From the NCBI GenBank assembly GCA_964571335.1, contig CAZNAM010000013.1, forward strand, positions 1-17,015: DNA of 17,015 bases, written 5' to 3'. How positions within the stretch are numbered: position 1 is the stretch's first letter; each line of letters starts with the position of its first letter. The DNA comes from JAFCDQ01 sp964571335. GTDB lineage: Archaea > Nanobdellota > Nanobdellia > Woesearchaeales > ARS49. The notes beneath the pieces were generated by a model. It was given only the letters and a program-made list of their open reading frames with translations, searched no databases and was not told where the DNA came from. Positions 6,642-13,766 of the stretch are shown here, piece after piece. The translations under genes were made by a program, and so were the position numbers.

Positions 6642-7271
6642 ATGAATGAAAATTTGAAAAAGGGGACAACAACTGTAGGTATTGTATGCAAAGAAGGTAT
6701 TGTTCTAGCTGCTGATAAAAGAGCTACTGCAGGTTTTGTTGTAAATAAAAAAGCTCAGAAAATATTTGAGATTGCTGATAATATGGCAATAACCATGGCT
6801 GGTTTAGTTTCTGATGCTCAGTTATTGACAAAGGTTATCAAGGCTGAATTAAAGCTTAAAGATATTCAGACTAATAGAAAAAGCACTCTTAAAGAAGCTG
6901 CTAATATGTTAGGAGGTCTTCTTTATTCAAACTTAAGAAAGCCAAGCATGATTCAAAGTATTGTTGCTTTCTTGCTTGCAGGTTATGACAAAGAAGGAGG
7001 ACACTTATATGATTTAGGTGTTGATGGTTCTGTTACTGATGTTGATGATTATGTTTCTGATGGTTCAGGCAGTGTTTTTGCATTAGGTGTTCTTGAATCT
7101 CAATACAAAAAAAACATAAATTTAGCTGATGGGGTTAAATTAGCACTCAAAGCGATTAATGCTGCATTAAATAGAGATACAGCAACAGGTAATGGTGTTG
7201 ATGTTTGGACTCTTACAGATAAAGGTATAAATAAAGTTATACATAAGGAGCTAATAATTAGTATTGAATAA
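6642..7271 (+). CDS. psmB: 20S proteasome beta subunit
   Basis: This is the catalytic subunit of the archaeal 20S proteasome, forming the inner rings that degrade unfolded proteins. An 8-residue propeptide ends in Gly8, and the mature protein would start TTTVG with Thr9 as nucleophile. Asp25 (mature 17) is in place. A Lys at residue 40 corresponds to catalytic Lys33, allowing for a one-residue deletion. Later come GSGS and RDTATGNG, where the usual Ser of RDxxSG is Thr. At 209 residues it has standard length. It has its own promoter and SD. It is followed 32 nt later by fttA, a pairing I recall from other archaea. The alpha subunit is not in the window. Confidence 0.95.
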   Translation: MNENLKKGTTTVGIVCKEGIVLAADKRATAGFVVNKKAQKIFEIADNMAITMAGLVSDAQLLTKVIKAELKLKDIQTNRKSTLKEAANMLGGLLYSNLRKPSMIQSIVAFLLAGYDKEGGHLYDLGVDGSVTDVDDYVSDGSGSVFALGVLESQYKKNINLADGVKLALKAINAALNRDTATGNGVDVWTLTDKGINKVIHKELIISIE

Positions 7272-7303
7272 TTTTTTTCATATTTTTCTGGTAAATAAAC
7301 AAA

Positions 7304-9199
7304 ATGGCAGATATTATTAAAGAGATTTTGAAATTAGTGCCTGAGAATAAAATCAGCGAAGCTGGTTATGAAGGTGCAAATATTGTATTGTATACAAAAG
7401 ATAGAGAGTTTTTTCTAGATAATAAAGGAGCCATTAAAAAAATTGTTGATGAGTTTAAGAAGAGAGTTGAATTAAGACCTGATCCTGCAATTTGTATTCC
7501 TCCTGAAAATGCTGAAAAGGAAATTAAAAAAATTTTGCCTGAAGAAGCAGGTATTAGTAATATTTTATTTGATCCTCAAAGAAGTGTTGCAACTATTGAA
7601 GCTGAAAAGCCAGGGTTAGCTATTGGAAAGCAAGGTTCTTTATTAAGAGAAATAAGAGAGAAAACTTTTTGGGTTCCTCTTGTCAGAAGAACTCCTGCTA
7701 TCAGGTCTCAGATTATAGATGATATTCGTAAAGTTCTTTACATCAATAGTGATGAAAGAAAGAAATTTCTTGATAAAGTTGGACATAGAATTTATGATGG
7801 ATGGATTAGAGAGAAAAAGAGTGAGTGGGTTAGAGTTACTCAGCTTGGTGCTGGAAGACAGGTTGGTAGAAGTGCTATTCTTTTGCAGACTCCTGAATCA
7901 AGAGTTTTGATGGATTGCGGTATTAATGTTGCAGGAGAAGGTACTGATGCTTATCCTTTTCTTGATGCTCCTGAATTTAATATCGAACAGCTTGATGCTG
8001 TTATTTTAACTCATGCTCATCTTGATCATTCTGGTTTTATTCCTTATCTTTTTAAGTATGGTTATAGAGGTCCTGTTTATTGTACAGAGCCTACAAGAGA
8101 TGTTGCTGCTCTTCTTGCTCTTGATTTTATTAAGATTATGAAGAGTGAAAATAAAGATCCTATTTACGATGCTGATCATGTTAAGGAAATGGTTAAGCAT
8201 ACTATCTGTCTTGATTTTGAAGAAGTTAGTGATATTACTCCTGATGTCAGGCTTACTTTATACAATGCAGGTCATATTTTAGGGAGTGCTATGGCCCATT
8301 TACATATTGGTAATGGTCTGCATAATCTTCTTTTCACTGGTGATTTAAAGTATGGTAAAACGATTTTATTAGACCCTGCAATTACTCAGTTTCCAAGATT
8401 AGAAACTGTTATTATGGAATCTACTTATGGTTCAAGAGGAAATATTTTGCCTCCTCAAAAAGATCAGGATGATTATTTGAAAAAATTAATCAAGGATACT
8501 ATTTTAAGAGGTGGCAAGGTTTTAATGCCTGTTCTTGGAGTTGGTAGAGCTCAGGATATGATTGTTCTTATAGAAAATATGGTTAGAACTGGTGAGATAA
8601 AAGATATTCCTGTTTATATTGATGGCATGGTTTGGGATGTTACTGCAATTCATACTGCTTATCCCGAATTTCTTAATAGTATTATTAGAAAACAGATTTT
8701 TCATAAAGATCAAAATCCTTTTTTAAATCCTATTTTTAAAAGAATTGGTAGTAATAAAGAGAGAATGAATCTTTTAGAAAATCATGGTCCTTGTGTTATT
8801 CTTGCAACAAGTGGTATGCTTGTTGGTGGTCCTTCTGTTGAATATTTAAAGTATCTTGCTGACAATCCAAAAAATACTTTGATTTTTAGTTGTTATCAAG
8901 GTCCTGGCAGTTTAGGTTCAAGAATTTTATATCAAGGTGAAAGAGAATTAATGTTTAAGAATGGTAGAAAATCAGAAGTTGTTCCTTTAAAGATGGAAAT
9001 TGCAAAACTTGAAATTACAGATCATAGTGATAGAAAGCAATTAATGAATTTTGTTTTTAAGCTTCAGCCAAGGCCTAAGAAGATAATTCTTCAGCATGGT
9101 GAAAGTTCTAGTGTTCTTGATCTTTCAAGCAGTATTCATAAGCAGATGCGTATTGAAACTATTGCTCCTAAAAATCTTGAAACTATGAGATTGAAATGA
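7304..9199 (+). CDS. fttA: Archaeal CPSF1 ribonuclease / transcription termination factor
   Basis: This KH-metallo-beta-lactamase-beta-CASP protein cleaves nascent RNA at U-rich sites and releases RNA polymerase. At 631 residues it has the family's usual length. Residues 1-145 hold two KH-type RNA-binding domains, with a GLAIGKQGS loop at 104-112. The metallo-beta-lactamase core has HAHLDH (237-242), NAGHILGSA (His324) and FTGDLKYG (Asp347). The beta-CASP part has ESTYG (372-376) and PVLGVGRAQ. Later histidines are DHSD (His574) and QHGE (His598). All metal and catalytic positions appear intact. It is likely cotranscribed with psmB. The T-rich gene ends throughout the window fit its known cleavage preference. 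Confidence 0.95.
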   Translation: MADIIKEILKLVPENKISEAGYEGANIVLYTKDREFFLDNKGAIKKIVDEFKKRVELRPDPAICIPPENAEKEIKKILPEEAGISNILFDPQRSVATIEAEKPGLAIGKQGSLLREIREKTFWVPLVRRTPAIRSQIIDDIRKVLYINSDERKKFLDKVGHRIYDGWIREKKSEWVRVTQLGAGRQVGRSAILLQTPESRVLMDCGINVAGEGTDAYPFLDAPEFNIEQLDAVILTHAHLDHSGFIPYLFKYGYRGPVYCTEPTRDVAALLALDFIKIMKSENKDPIYDADHVKEMVKHTICLDFEEVSDITPDVRLTLYNAGHILGSAMAHLHIGNGLHNLLFTGDLKYGKTILLDPAITQFPRLETVIMESTYGSRGNILPPQKDQDDYLKKLIKDTILRGGKVLMPVLGVGRAQDMIVLIENMVRTGEIKDIPVYIDGMVWDVTAIHTAYPEFLNSIIRKQIFHKDQNPFLNPIFKRIGSNKERMNLLENHGPCVILATSGMLVGGPSVEYLKYLADNPKNTLIFSCYQGPGSLGSRILYQGERELMFKNGRKSEVVPLKMEIAKLEITDHSDRKQLMNFVFKLQPRPKKIILQHGESSSVLDLSSSIHKQMRIETIAPKNLETMRLK

Positions 9200-9236
9200 T
9201 TTGTTTAATTTTTCATTATTTTATCTCTTTTTCTTT

Positions 9237-9254
9237 CGAAATGTTTTTAAATAT
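9237..9254 (+). promoter_or_regulatory. Promoter of the surface-protein operon
   Basis: CGAA followed by ATGTTTTTAAATAT is a good BRE plus TATA. It predicts a start near 9275, so the leader would be short and consist mostly of the ribosome binding site. Confidence 0.6.
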
Positions 9255-9274
9255 CATTTTGTTAATTCTTTTAA

Positions 9275-9282
9275 AAGGAGGG
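9275..9282 (+). promoter_or_regulatory. Strong Shine-Dalgarno deciding the adhesin start
   Basis: AAGGAGGG includes a full match to the anti-SD CCTCCTT at this genome's 16S 3' end and lies 6 nt before ATG 9289. It is the best SD in the window. It rules out the longer open frame from 9196, which would start upstream of the promoter's TATA box. Confidence 0.75.
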
Positions 9283-9288
9283 GTTTTA

Positions 9289-11097
9289 ATGAAAAAAGTA
9301 ATTTTGTTCATAATTTTATTCTTTTTATCAACTACTTTAAGTTTTGCTCTTGATCAGACAATGGCATTTCAAGGAGATGCTTTATTAAATGGAGCAGCAA
9401 TCAACAATGGAAATTTAACTGTCACTATTTTTGATCAGGTAACAGGAGGAAATGCAGTTTATAATGAAACTTTTGTTAATATTATAAATGAGGGTAGATT
9501 TGATGTTTTATTAGGTAATTATACTGTTGCTAATGAACTTTCTCTTGATTGGGGTTATAATCAGTTTTATTTTATAGATGTTGAAATTAATGGAAATAAA
9601 GTTACAACAGAAAGGCAAAGATTTCAGAATGGTATTCAATCAGGTTTATTTATTAATTCAACAGGTCCTGCTTTTTCAATGAGAACTTCTGTAGCAGATA
9701 ATAGATATAGTGTTGCTTTTGGTAATAATAATAATGTATCGGGAGATTATGGTTTTATTGGTTCAGGTGCATCAAATAAAATCACTTCTACTTATTCTGT
9801 GATAGGTTCAGGTGCTTCAAATAATGTTGTTTCTGATTATTCTGTTATTGGTGGAGGTCAATCAAATAGTATTTCTGATGGCACTGTTACTCATACTGTT
9901 ATTGCAGGAGGTCAGAGTAATTATGTTGAAGGTGCATATGGTGTGCTTGTTGGTGGTCAGAGTAATAATGTTTCTGCATCTTATGGTTTTATTGGCGGAG
10001 GAACAAATAATATTATAACTACTTCTGGTGGCCAGGGTTATGGAATTATAGTAGGAGGAACTTACAATGATGTTTCTAATGATTTTGGTTTTATTGGAAG
10101 CGGTCAGAATAATGAAGCGACAGGCACTTATGCCGTTGTTGTTGGTGGAGGAGGTTCACTTATTCAGCCATGGCTTGCAAATATTGCTTCAGGACAGCAT
10201 GCAGTAGTTGTTGGTGGTCAGGGTAATTTAGGTGCAGGTGATGGAAGTTTTATTGGCTCTGGTTATGCAAATAACGCTTCAGGAGGATATTCTACAATTG
10301 TAGATGGATATGAAAATACTGTTTCAACAACTTATGATTTTATTGGAACAGGTCAAAATAATTTCATAAATCAATCCTTTTCTTCTATTGTTAATGGTAA
10401 GGAAAATAATAATACAGGTGAATTTTCTTTTATTGCAGGAGGATATTTAAATAACTTAAATGGTGATTATTCTTCAATTCTTGCAGGAGATAATTGTCAG
10501 GCGATAGGTAATTACAATGTTATTTTAGGAGGAGGAAATATTACTATTGATAATGGTATTGCAGGAGATTCTACTGATTTTAATTTAATTTTTGGAGAGA
10601 ATTATACGTCAGGAATAGATAATCTTGTTGGTTTTTTTGATGGAATAATAAGATCTGGTTTGTTTAGGTTTAATACAGATAATACAACAAATACATCAAG
10701 AACTTTAATTGTTGGTATTCCTGGTGATGTTACAACAGGTAATGGTGCTTTTTTATCTGCTTCAGGATTGTGGAATGATGGTTCTTCTAGAACATTCAAA
10801 GAAGATTTTCAAGACATTGATAAAGAAGAAGTTTTAGATAAGATATCTTCTTTAGAGATTAAAAATTATAAGTATAAAGGAAACAACAATGCAAGACACA
10901 TAAGTCCTTTTGCTGAAGACATCTATTTTACTTTTAATATTGGTGAAACTCCAAAATATTTGGCAGCATTAGATGTTGCAGGTTTAAGTATTGTTGGCAT
11001 TCAACAATTAGCAAAAGAAAATGAAGATCTTAAGAATAAAATTGGCGAGCTTGAAAAAAGACTTGAAAAACTTGAACAAAAACAAGAGTTACAATGA
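9289..11097 (+). CDS. Secreted beta-roll adhesin with C-terminal S74 intramolecular-chaperone domain
   Basis: The 602-residue protein has a signal peptide (1-20, ending LSFA). An N-terminal beta domain (about 22-125) matches the 'YQG...dG...VtIyd..tGG..vy.Et..v.nG.F.vlLG' pattern seen before fibre repeats in bacterial tail-fibre-domain proteins. About 17 repeats, mostly of 15 residues, follow (about 139-420) with pattern [FVI]I-G-G-x-x-N-x5-Y-[SG], as in YadA-type heads. The C-terminus is a Peptidase_S74 domain: SSRTFKEDF (499-507), RHISPFAEDI, ALDVAGLSIVGIQQL, then a coiled coil to the end. Ser499 and Lys504 keep the Ser-x4-Lys spacing of the self-cleavage site. Family knowledge suggests a trimer whose C-terminal part folds the fibre and is then cut off. 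It overlaps the next gene by ATGA, so an operon is likely. There is no TM anchor of its own. Confidence 0.85.
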   Translation: MKKVILFIILFFLSTTLSFALDQTMAFQGDALLNGAAINNGNLTVTIFDQVTGGNAVYNETFVNIINEGRFDVLLGNYTVANELSLDWGYNQFYFIDVEINGNKVTTERQRFQNGIQSGLFINSTGPAFSMRTSVADNRYSVAFGNNNNVSGDYGFIGSGASNKITSTYSVIGSGASNNVVSDYSVIGGGQSNSISDGTVTHTVIAGGQSNYVEGAYGVLVGGQSNNVSASYGFIGGGTNNIITTSGGQGYGIIVGGTYNDVSNDFGFIGSGQNNEATGTYAVVVGGGGSLIQPWLANIASGQHAVVVGGQGNLGAGDGSFIGSGYANNASGGYSTIVDGYENTVSTTYDFIGTGQNNFINQSFSSIVNGKENNNTGEFSFIAGGYLNNLNGDYSSILAGDNCQAIGNYNVILGGGNITIDNGIAGDSTDFNLIFGENYTSGIDNLVGFFDGIIRSGLFRFNTDNTTNTSRTLIVGIPGDVTTGNGAFLSASGLWNDGSSRTFKEDFQDIDKEEVLDKISSLEIKNYKYKGNNNARHISPFAEDIYFTFNIGETPKYLAALDVAGLSIVGIQQLAKENEDLKNKIGELEKRLEKLEQKQELQ

Positions 11098-12272
11098 AAA
11101 AATTAATTTTTTTTATGTGTTTAACAATATTTTTTGTAGGAATATCTTTTGCTTATTCAGGAACATCTGGAACTTATGAGTGGAGGTTTTTTGTTGGTGA
11201 TTTTGAGAGTAATGCAACTTCAGGTAATTATGATATTAGAGTTAATGCAGGAGATTATCCTGCTGATAATTTTACAAGTGCAGGGTATACAGGATATGTT
11301 CAAGAATATGATCTTGAGTCTTCTTTAAGTGTTTCTCTTATCAGTCCTTCTGATGGATCAAGCACTTTGAATACATCTATTTTTTTTGATTATACTTTGA
11401 TTTCTCCTGTTTCAGTAAACTGTTCTTTGTTTATAGATGGAAATAATGTTGATACAAATAATAATTTAACTTCAGGAGATCACAATTTTACTCAAACATT
11501 AACTCCTGCATTATATTCATGGTATGTTAATTGTACAAATGGAACAGAAACTGCTTTAAGTGATACTTGGTCTTTTATAATTACTTCTCCAAGTCCACCT
11601 CCGCCGTCAGGATCAGGAGGGGGGGGTGGAAGCAGGTATTTTACAGGAATGTATTCTATTTCAATAGAACCACTTTGCATAAATAATCCTTCAAATATTT
11701 TTTTAAGTCCGCCTGTTAGCGGATTTATTTCTGTATTTTATGAACAAAATGGTATTTGGATCGGTGAAGAAATAATTTCTGTTAAAGGGGGATTAGGTTT
11801 ATTCACACCAATCAAGCCAGGGAAATATTTGTTTCAATTTAAATTAAATGGAATAGAACAAGATAGTTTAACTACAATTGCAAATGTTTGTGAAGATGCA
11901 TCAATTTCACAGAATAAAAAAATTATTAATGATGAAAAAGATAGAAATAATATTATTGAAACTCCTGATAAAATTGAAGAAGATTCTTCATCAGAAAAAT
12001 CAGATGAGACATTAATAAATAATAAAATTAATTTGTTTTCAAAATTAATAATTCCTTTTGTTATTTTGGCAATAATCATATTCTGTGTTATTTTGTTTTC
12101 TTCAAAAAAACATTTATATAAATCAACAGATGTCATGCAAAATAAAGAATTTTCAAAAAAAGTTGAATCAATCACAAAAAAAAATATTAAAAATTCAATT
12201 ACTGATTTAGATTCAGATATTGATAGGATTCATGGTGAACTTGCTGAATTAAAAAAGAGGTATAGGTTTTGA
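11094..12272 (+). CDS. Membrane-anchored Ig-like surface protein with Pro/Gly linker
   Basis: The 392-residue product has a signal peptide (1-20). A short beta domain (about 22-70) and an Ig-like domain (about 78-163, with NCSLFIDGN and YSWYVNCTNG) follow. A linker SPSPPPPSGSGGGGGS (165-180) leads to a second beta domain (about 185-265), an acidic stalk, a TM helix (about 316-336) and a basic cytoplasmic tail with coiled-coil character. There are many NxS/T sequons (N40, N59, N93, N109, N124, N131, N146, N149). It overlaps the adhesin stop (ATGA), so the two are probably made together. It might hold the adhesin, which has no anchor, at the surface; this is inference. The linker is encoded by an 8-G tract (11619-11626), unusual in this AT-rich gene. 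Confidence 0.75.
   Translation: MKKLIFFMCLTIFFVGISFAYSGTSGTYEWRFFVGDFESNATSGNYDIRVNAGDYPADNFTSAGYTGYVQEYDLESSLSVSLISPSDGSSTLNTSIFFDYTLISPVSVNCSLFIDGNNVDTNNNLTSGDHNFTQTLTPALYSWYVNCTNGTETALSDTWSFIITSPSPPPPSGSGGGGGSRYFTGMYSISIEPLCINNPSNIFLSPPVSGFISVFYEQNGIWIGEEIISVKGGLGLFTPIKPGKYLFQFKLNGIEQDSLTTIANVCEDASISQNKKIINDEKDRNNIIETPDKIEEDSSSEKSDETLINNKINLFSKLIIPFVILAIIIFCVILFSSKKHLYKSTDVMQNKEFSKKVESITKKNIKNSITDLDSDIDRIHGELAELKKRYRF
11619..11626 (+). repeat. Homopolymer of eight G inside the linker of the Ig-like protein gene
   Basis: An uninterrupted G8 lies inside a Gly-rich linker whose other Gly codons are mostly GGA or GGT. Slippage by one base here would shift the frame before the second domain and the TM anchor. 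It is a possible contingency tract. Confidence 0.6.
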
Positions 12273-12273
12273 A

Positions 12274-13485
12274 ATGAAAAAAAAGACTTTTTGGATTTTA
12301 TTAATTGTTTGTTTAATTTTGATTTACATATTTTTTTTTAATAAATCTCAATGCAATCCTGATGTTTGTGTTGGTAAAAGCAGGGTTTTTTGTAATAATA
12401 ATAAAATTGTTAATCTTACTTTTGCTTGTATAAATGGGGGATGTCAGGTTTTTACTAACAATTCTTTTGATTGTGATTCATTGACAGAAAGGTCTTGTTT
12501 AAATAACACGGCAGTTTCTTTAAATAAATATTATTGTATGAATCTTGCTTGTGTTAGTGAGTCAAAAATAGAAATTTGTGAAGGAAAAGATACTTGTATT
12601 GAGGGTTATTGTAAATTTAGCTGTGGTAATGGTGTTATTGATGAAAAAGAAAATTGTGAAAATTGTCCTGATGATGTAAAATGCAAACAAACTGAAAAAT
12701 GTGTTGAAGGAGTTTGTGTTATTGATGAACAATTTATTAAAGTTTGTAGGAGTGATGAAGAATGCAACGATGATAATCCTTGTACGGTAAATTCTTGTGA
12801 TAAACAAAAAGGAAAATGTTCAAACGAATTCATAAAAGATTTAGTTCCTTCTTTTTGTTGTTCATTTGATAATGATTGTGATGATGGAGAAGTTTGTACT
12901 AAAGATTTATGTAATGAACATAGATGTCAGCATACAAAATTAGAAAGTTGTTGTAAATCAGATATTGATTGTGATGACAAAAATGTTTGTACAGAAAATT
13001 CTTGTAGAGAAAATAAATGTATATCCAAATATAAAATTTCATTGTCAGATATTTGTTGTAACAGGGATGAGGATTGTGGTGACAAAAATATTTGCACTAT
13101 TGATTTTTGTACAGGAGAAAATCTAACTAGAAAATGTATGAATACTAAAATAAAAGATTGTTGTTCTACAAATGATGATTGTGTTGATGTTGATTCTTGC
13201 ACTCTTGATTCTTGCGAAGATAATAAATGTGTGAATGAACTTTTCACAAGAAATGAATCTTATGCAAATAAAGGTTTGTGTTCTGAAAGAAATGCAACTA
13301 TTTATGAATCTTGTGTAGAGGATCTTTATGTTGATTTAGATAAATCAAATTTATCAAATATGCCAAATTCAATTTGCAACAAGGGAGATTGTTTATCTAA
13401 TGAAATTTGTTGGACAGAATGTTCTGTTATTAGAGAAAATACTGAATATGTTTGTAAAAAGGGTGAATGGATTATTAGAAGATAA
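12274..13485 (+). CDS. Cys-rich membrane-anchored surface protein with Dictyostelium-type CTxDxC repeats
   Basis: The 403-residue protein has an N-terminal signal anchor (about 6-22) and an otherwise external chain. It has 55 Cys, 54 of them outside the membrane. Residues 158-325 form five repeats of about 30-38 residues: CC-x4-DCDD-x3-CT-x2-xC-x4-xC. These resemble the slime-mould (Dictyostelium) repeat family found in some archaeal surface proteins. The N-terminal half (27-150) has more irregular Cys pairs. The C-terminal end (336-403) is also Cys-rich. Such repeats are expected to be disulfide-bonded and extracellular. The gene starts one base after the upstream stop, so it is the third gene of the operon. 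No catalytic motif is seen. Confidence 0.75.
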   Translation: MKKKTFWILLIVCLILIYIFFFNKSQCNPDVCVGKSRVFCNNNKIVNLTFACINGGCQVFTNNSFDCDSLTERSCLNNTAVSLNKYYCMNLACVSESKIEICEGKDTCIEGYCKFSCGNGVIDEKENCENCPDDVKCKQTEKCVEGVCVIDEQFIKVCRSDEECNDDNPCTVNSCDKQKGKCSNEFIKDLVPSFCCSFDNDCDDGEVCTKDLCNEHRCQHTKLESCCKSDIDCDDKNVCTENSCRENKCISKYKISLSDICCNRDEDCGDKNICTIDFCTGENLTRKCMNTKIKDCCSTNDDCVDVDSCTLDSCEDNKCVNELFTRNESYANKGLCSERNATIYESCVEDLYVDLDKSNLSNMPNSICNKGDCLSNEICWTECSVIRENTEYVCKKGEWIIRR

Positions 13486-13527
13486 ATTATTTTTTTCTTT
13501 TTTATTTTTTTTTTTAAATTTTTTTAG
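13486..13527 (+). terminator. T-rich terminator of the surface operon
   Basis: After the stop there are T runs of 6, 6, 12 and 7 with few interruptions. This is a strong U-tract terminator by archaeal standards. No hairpin precedes it. Confidence 0.55.
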
Positions 13528-13555
13528 CTTTCAAAATTTTTTACAAATATTTTTA

Positions 13556-13570
13556 GAAAGATTTAAAAAG
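13556..13570 (+). promoter_or_regulatory. Promoter of the 42-aa ORF
   Basis: GAAAG plus ATTTAAAAAG is a close match to the archaeal BRE/TATA consensus. It is centred about 38 nt upstream of ATG 13604, with GGTGGTGG (13593-13600) between as SD. Together these argue that the small ORF is a real gene. Confidence 0.55.
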
Positions 13571-13603
13571 TATTATATTAACTTCATTCTTTGGTGGTGG
13601 TGA

Positions 13604-13732
13604 ATGAAAGTAAAATTTTTGAAATTTGTTAATGACCTTTGTTTTGGAAAAAAATATAAACAAATTGATCAATGTGAAAATTGTTGGATTAAGCAATCTT
13701 GTTTAGTTTCTTTTAGAAATAAGAAAAAATAA
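13604..13732 (+). CDS. Unrecognised 42-aa Cys-containing small protein
   Basis: The frame encodes a basic mini-protein with Cys13 and a CENCWIKQSC cluster (Cys24, Cys27, Cys33), ending NKKK. A promoter and an archaeal-type SD sit at sensible distances. The gene is isolated between the terminator of the surface operon and the convergent lamin-tail gene, with 34 bp to the latter's stop. The CxxC-x5-C pattern could hold zinc or an Fe-S cluster, or form disulfides; there is no signal peptide or TM segment. I do not recognise a family. Supporting evidence is the promoter, SD and Cys pattern only. Confidence 0.5.
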   Translation: MKVKFLKFVNDLCFGKKYKQIDQCENCWIKQSCLVSFRNKKK

Positions 13733-13766
13733 ATAATAAAAAATTTAAACATCTAAACATTCATTC

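Noticed and set aside
9196..9288. Upstream extension of the adhesin frame overlapping the fttA stop
   Set aside because: It would start before the TATA box. The SD and signal peptide place the start at 9289.
9703..10545. CRISPR or DNA satellite array
   Set aside because: The repetition is at protein level (15-residue rungs) with variable DNA and no constant repeat-spacer pattern. No CRISPR array is seen in the window.
11834..12175. Antisense open frame in the Ig-like protein gene
   Set aside because: It is a shadow frame of an A-rich coding region, without promoter or SD. The sense frame has signal peptide, domains and TM.
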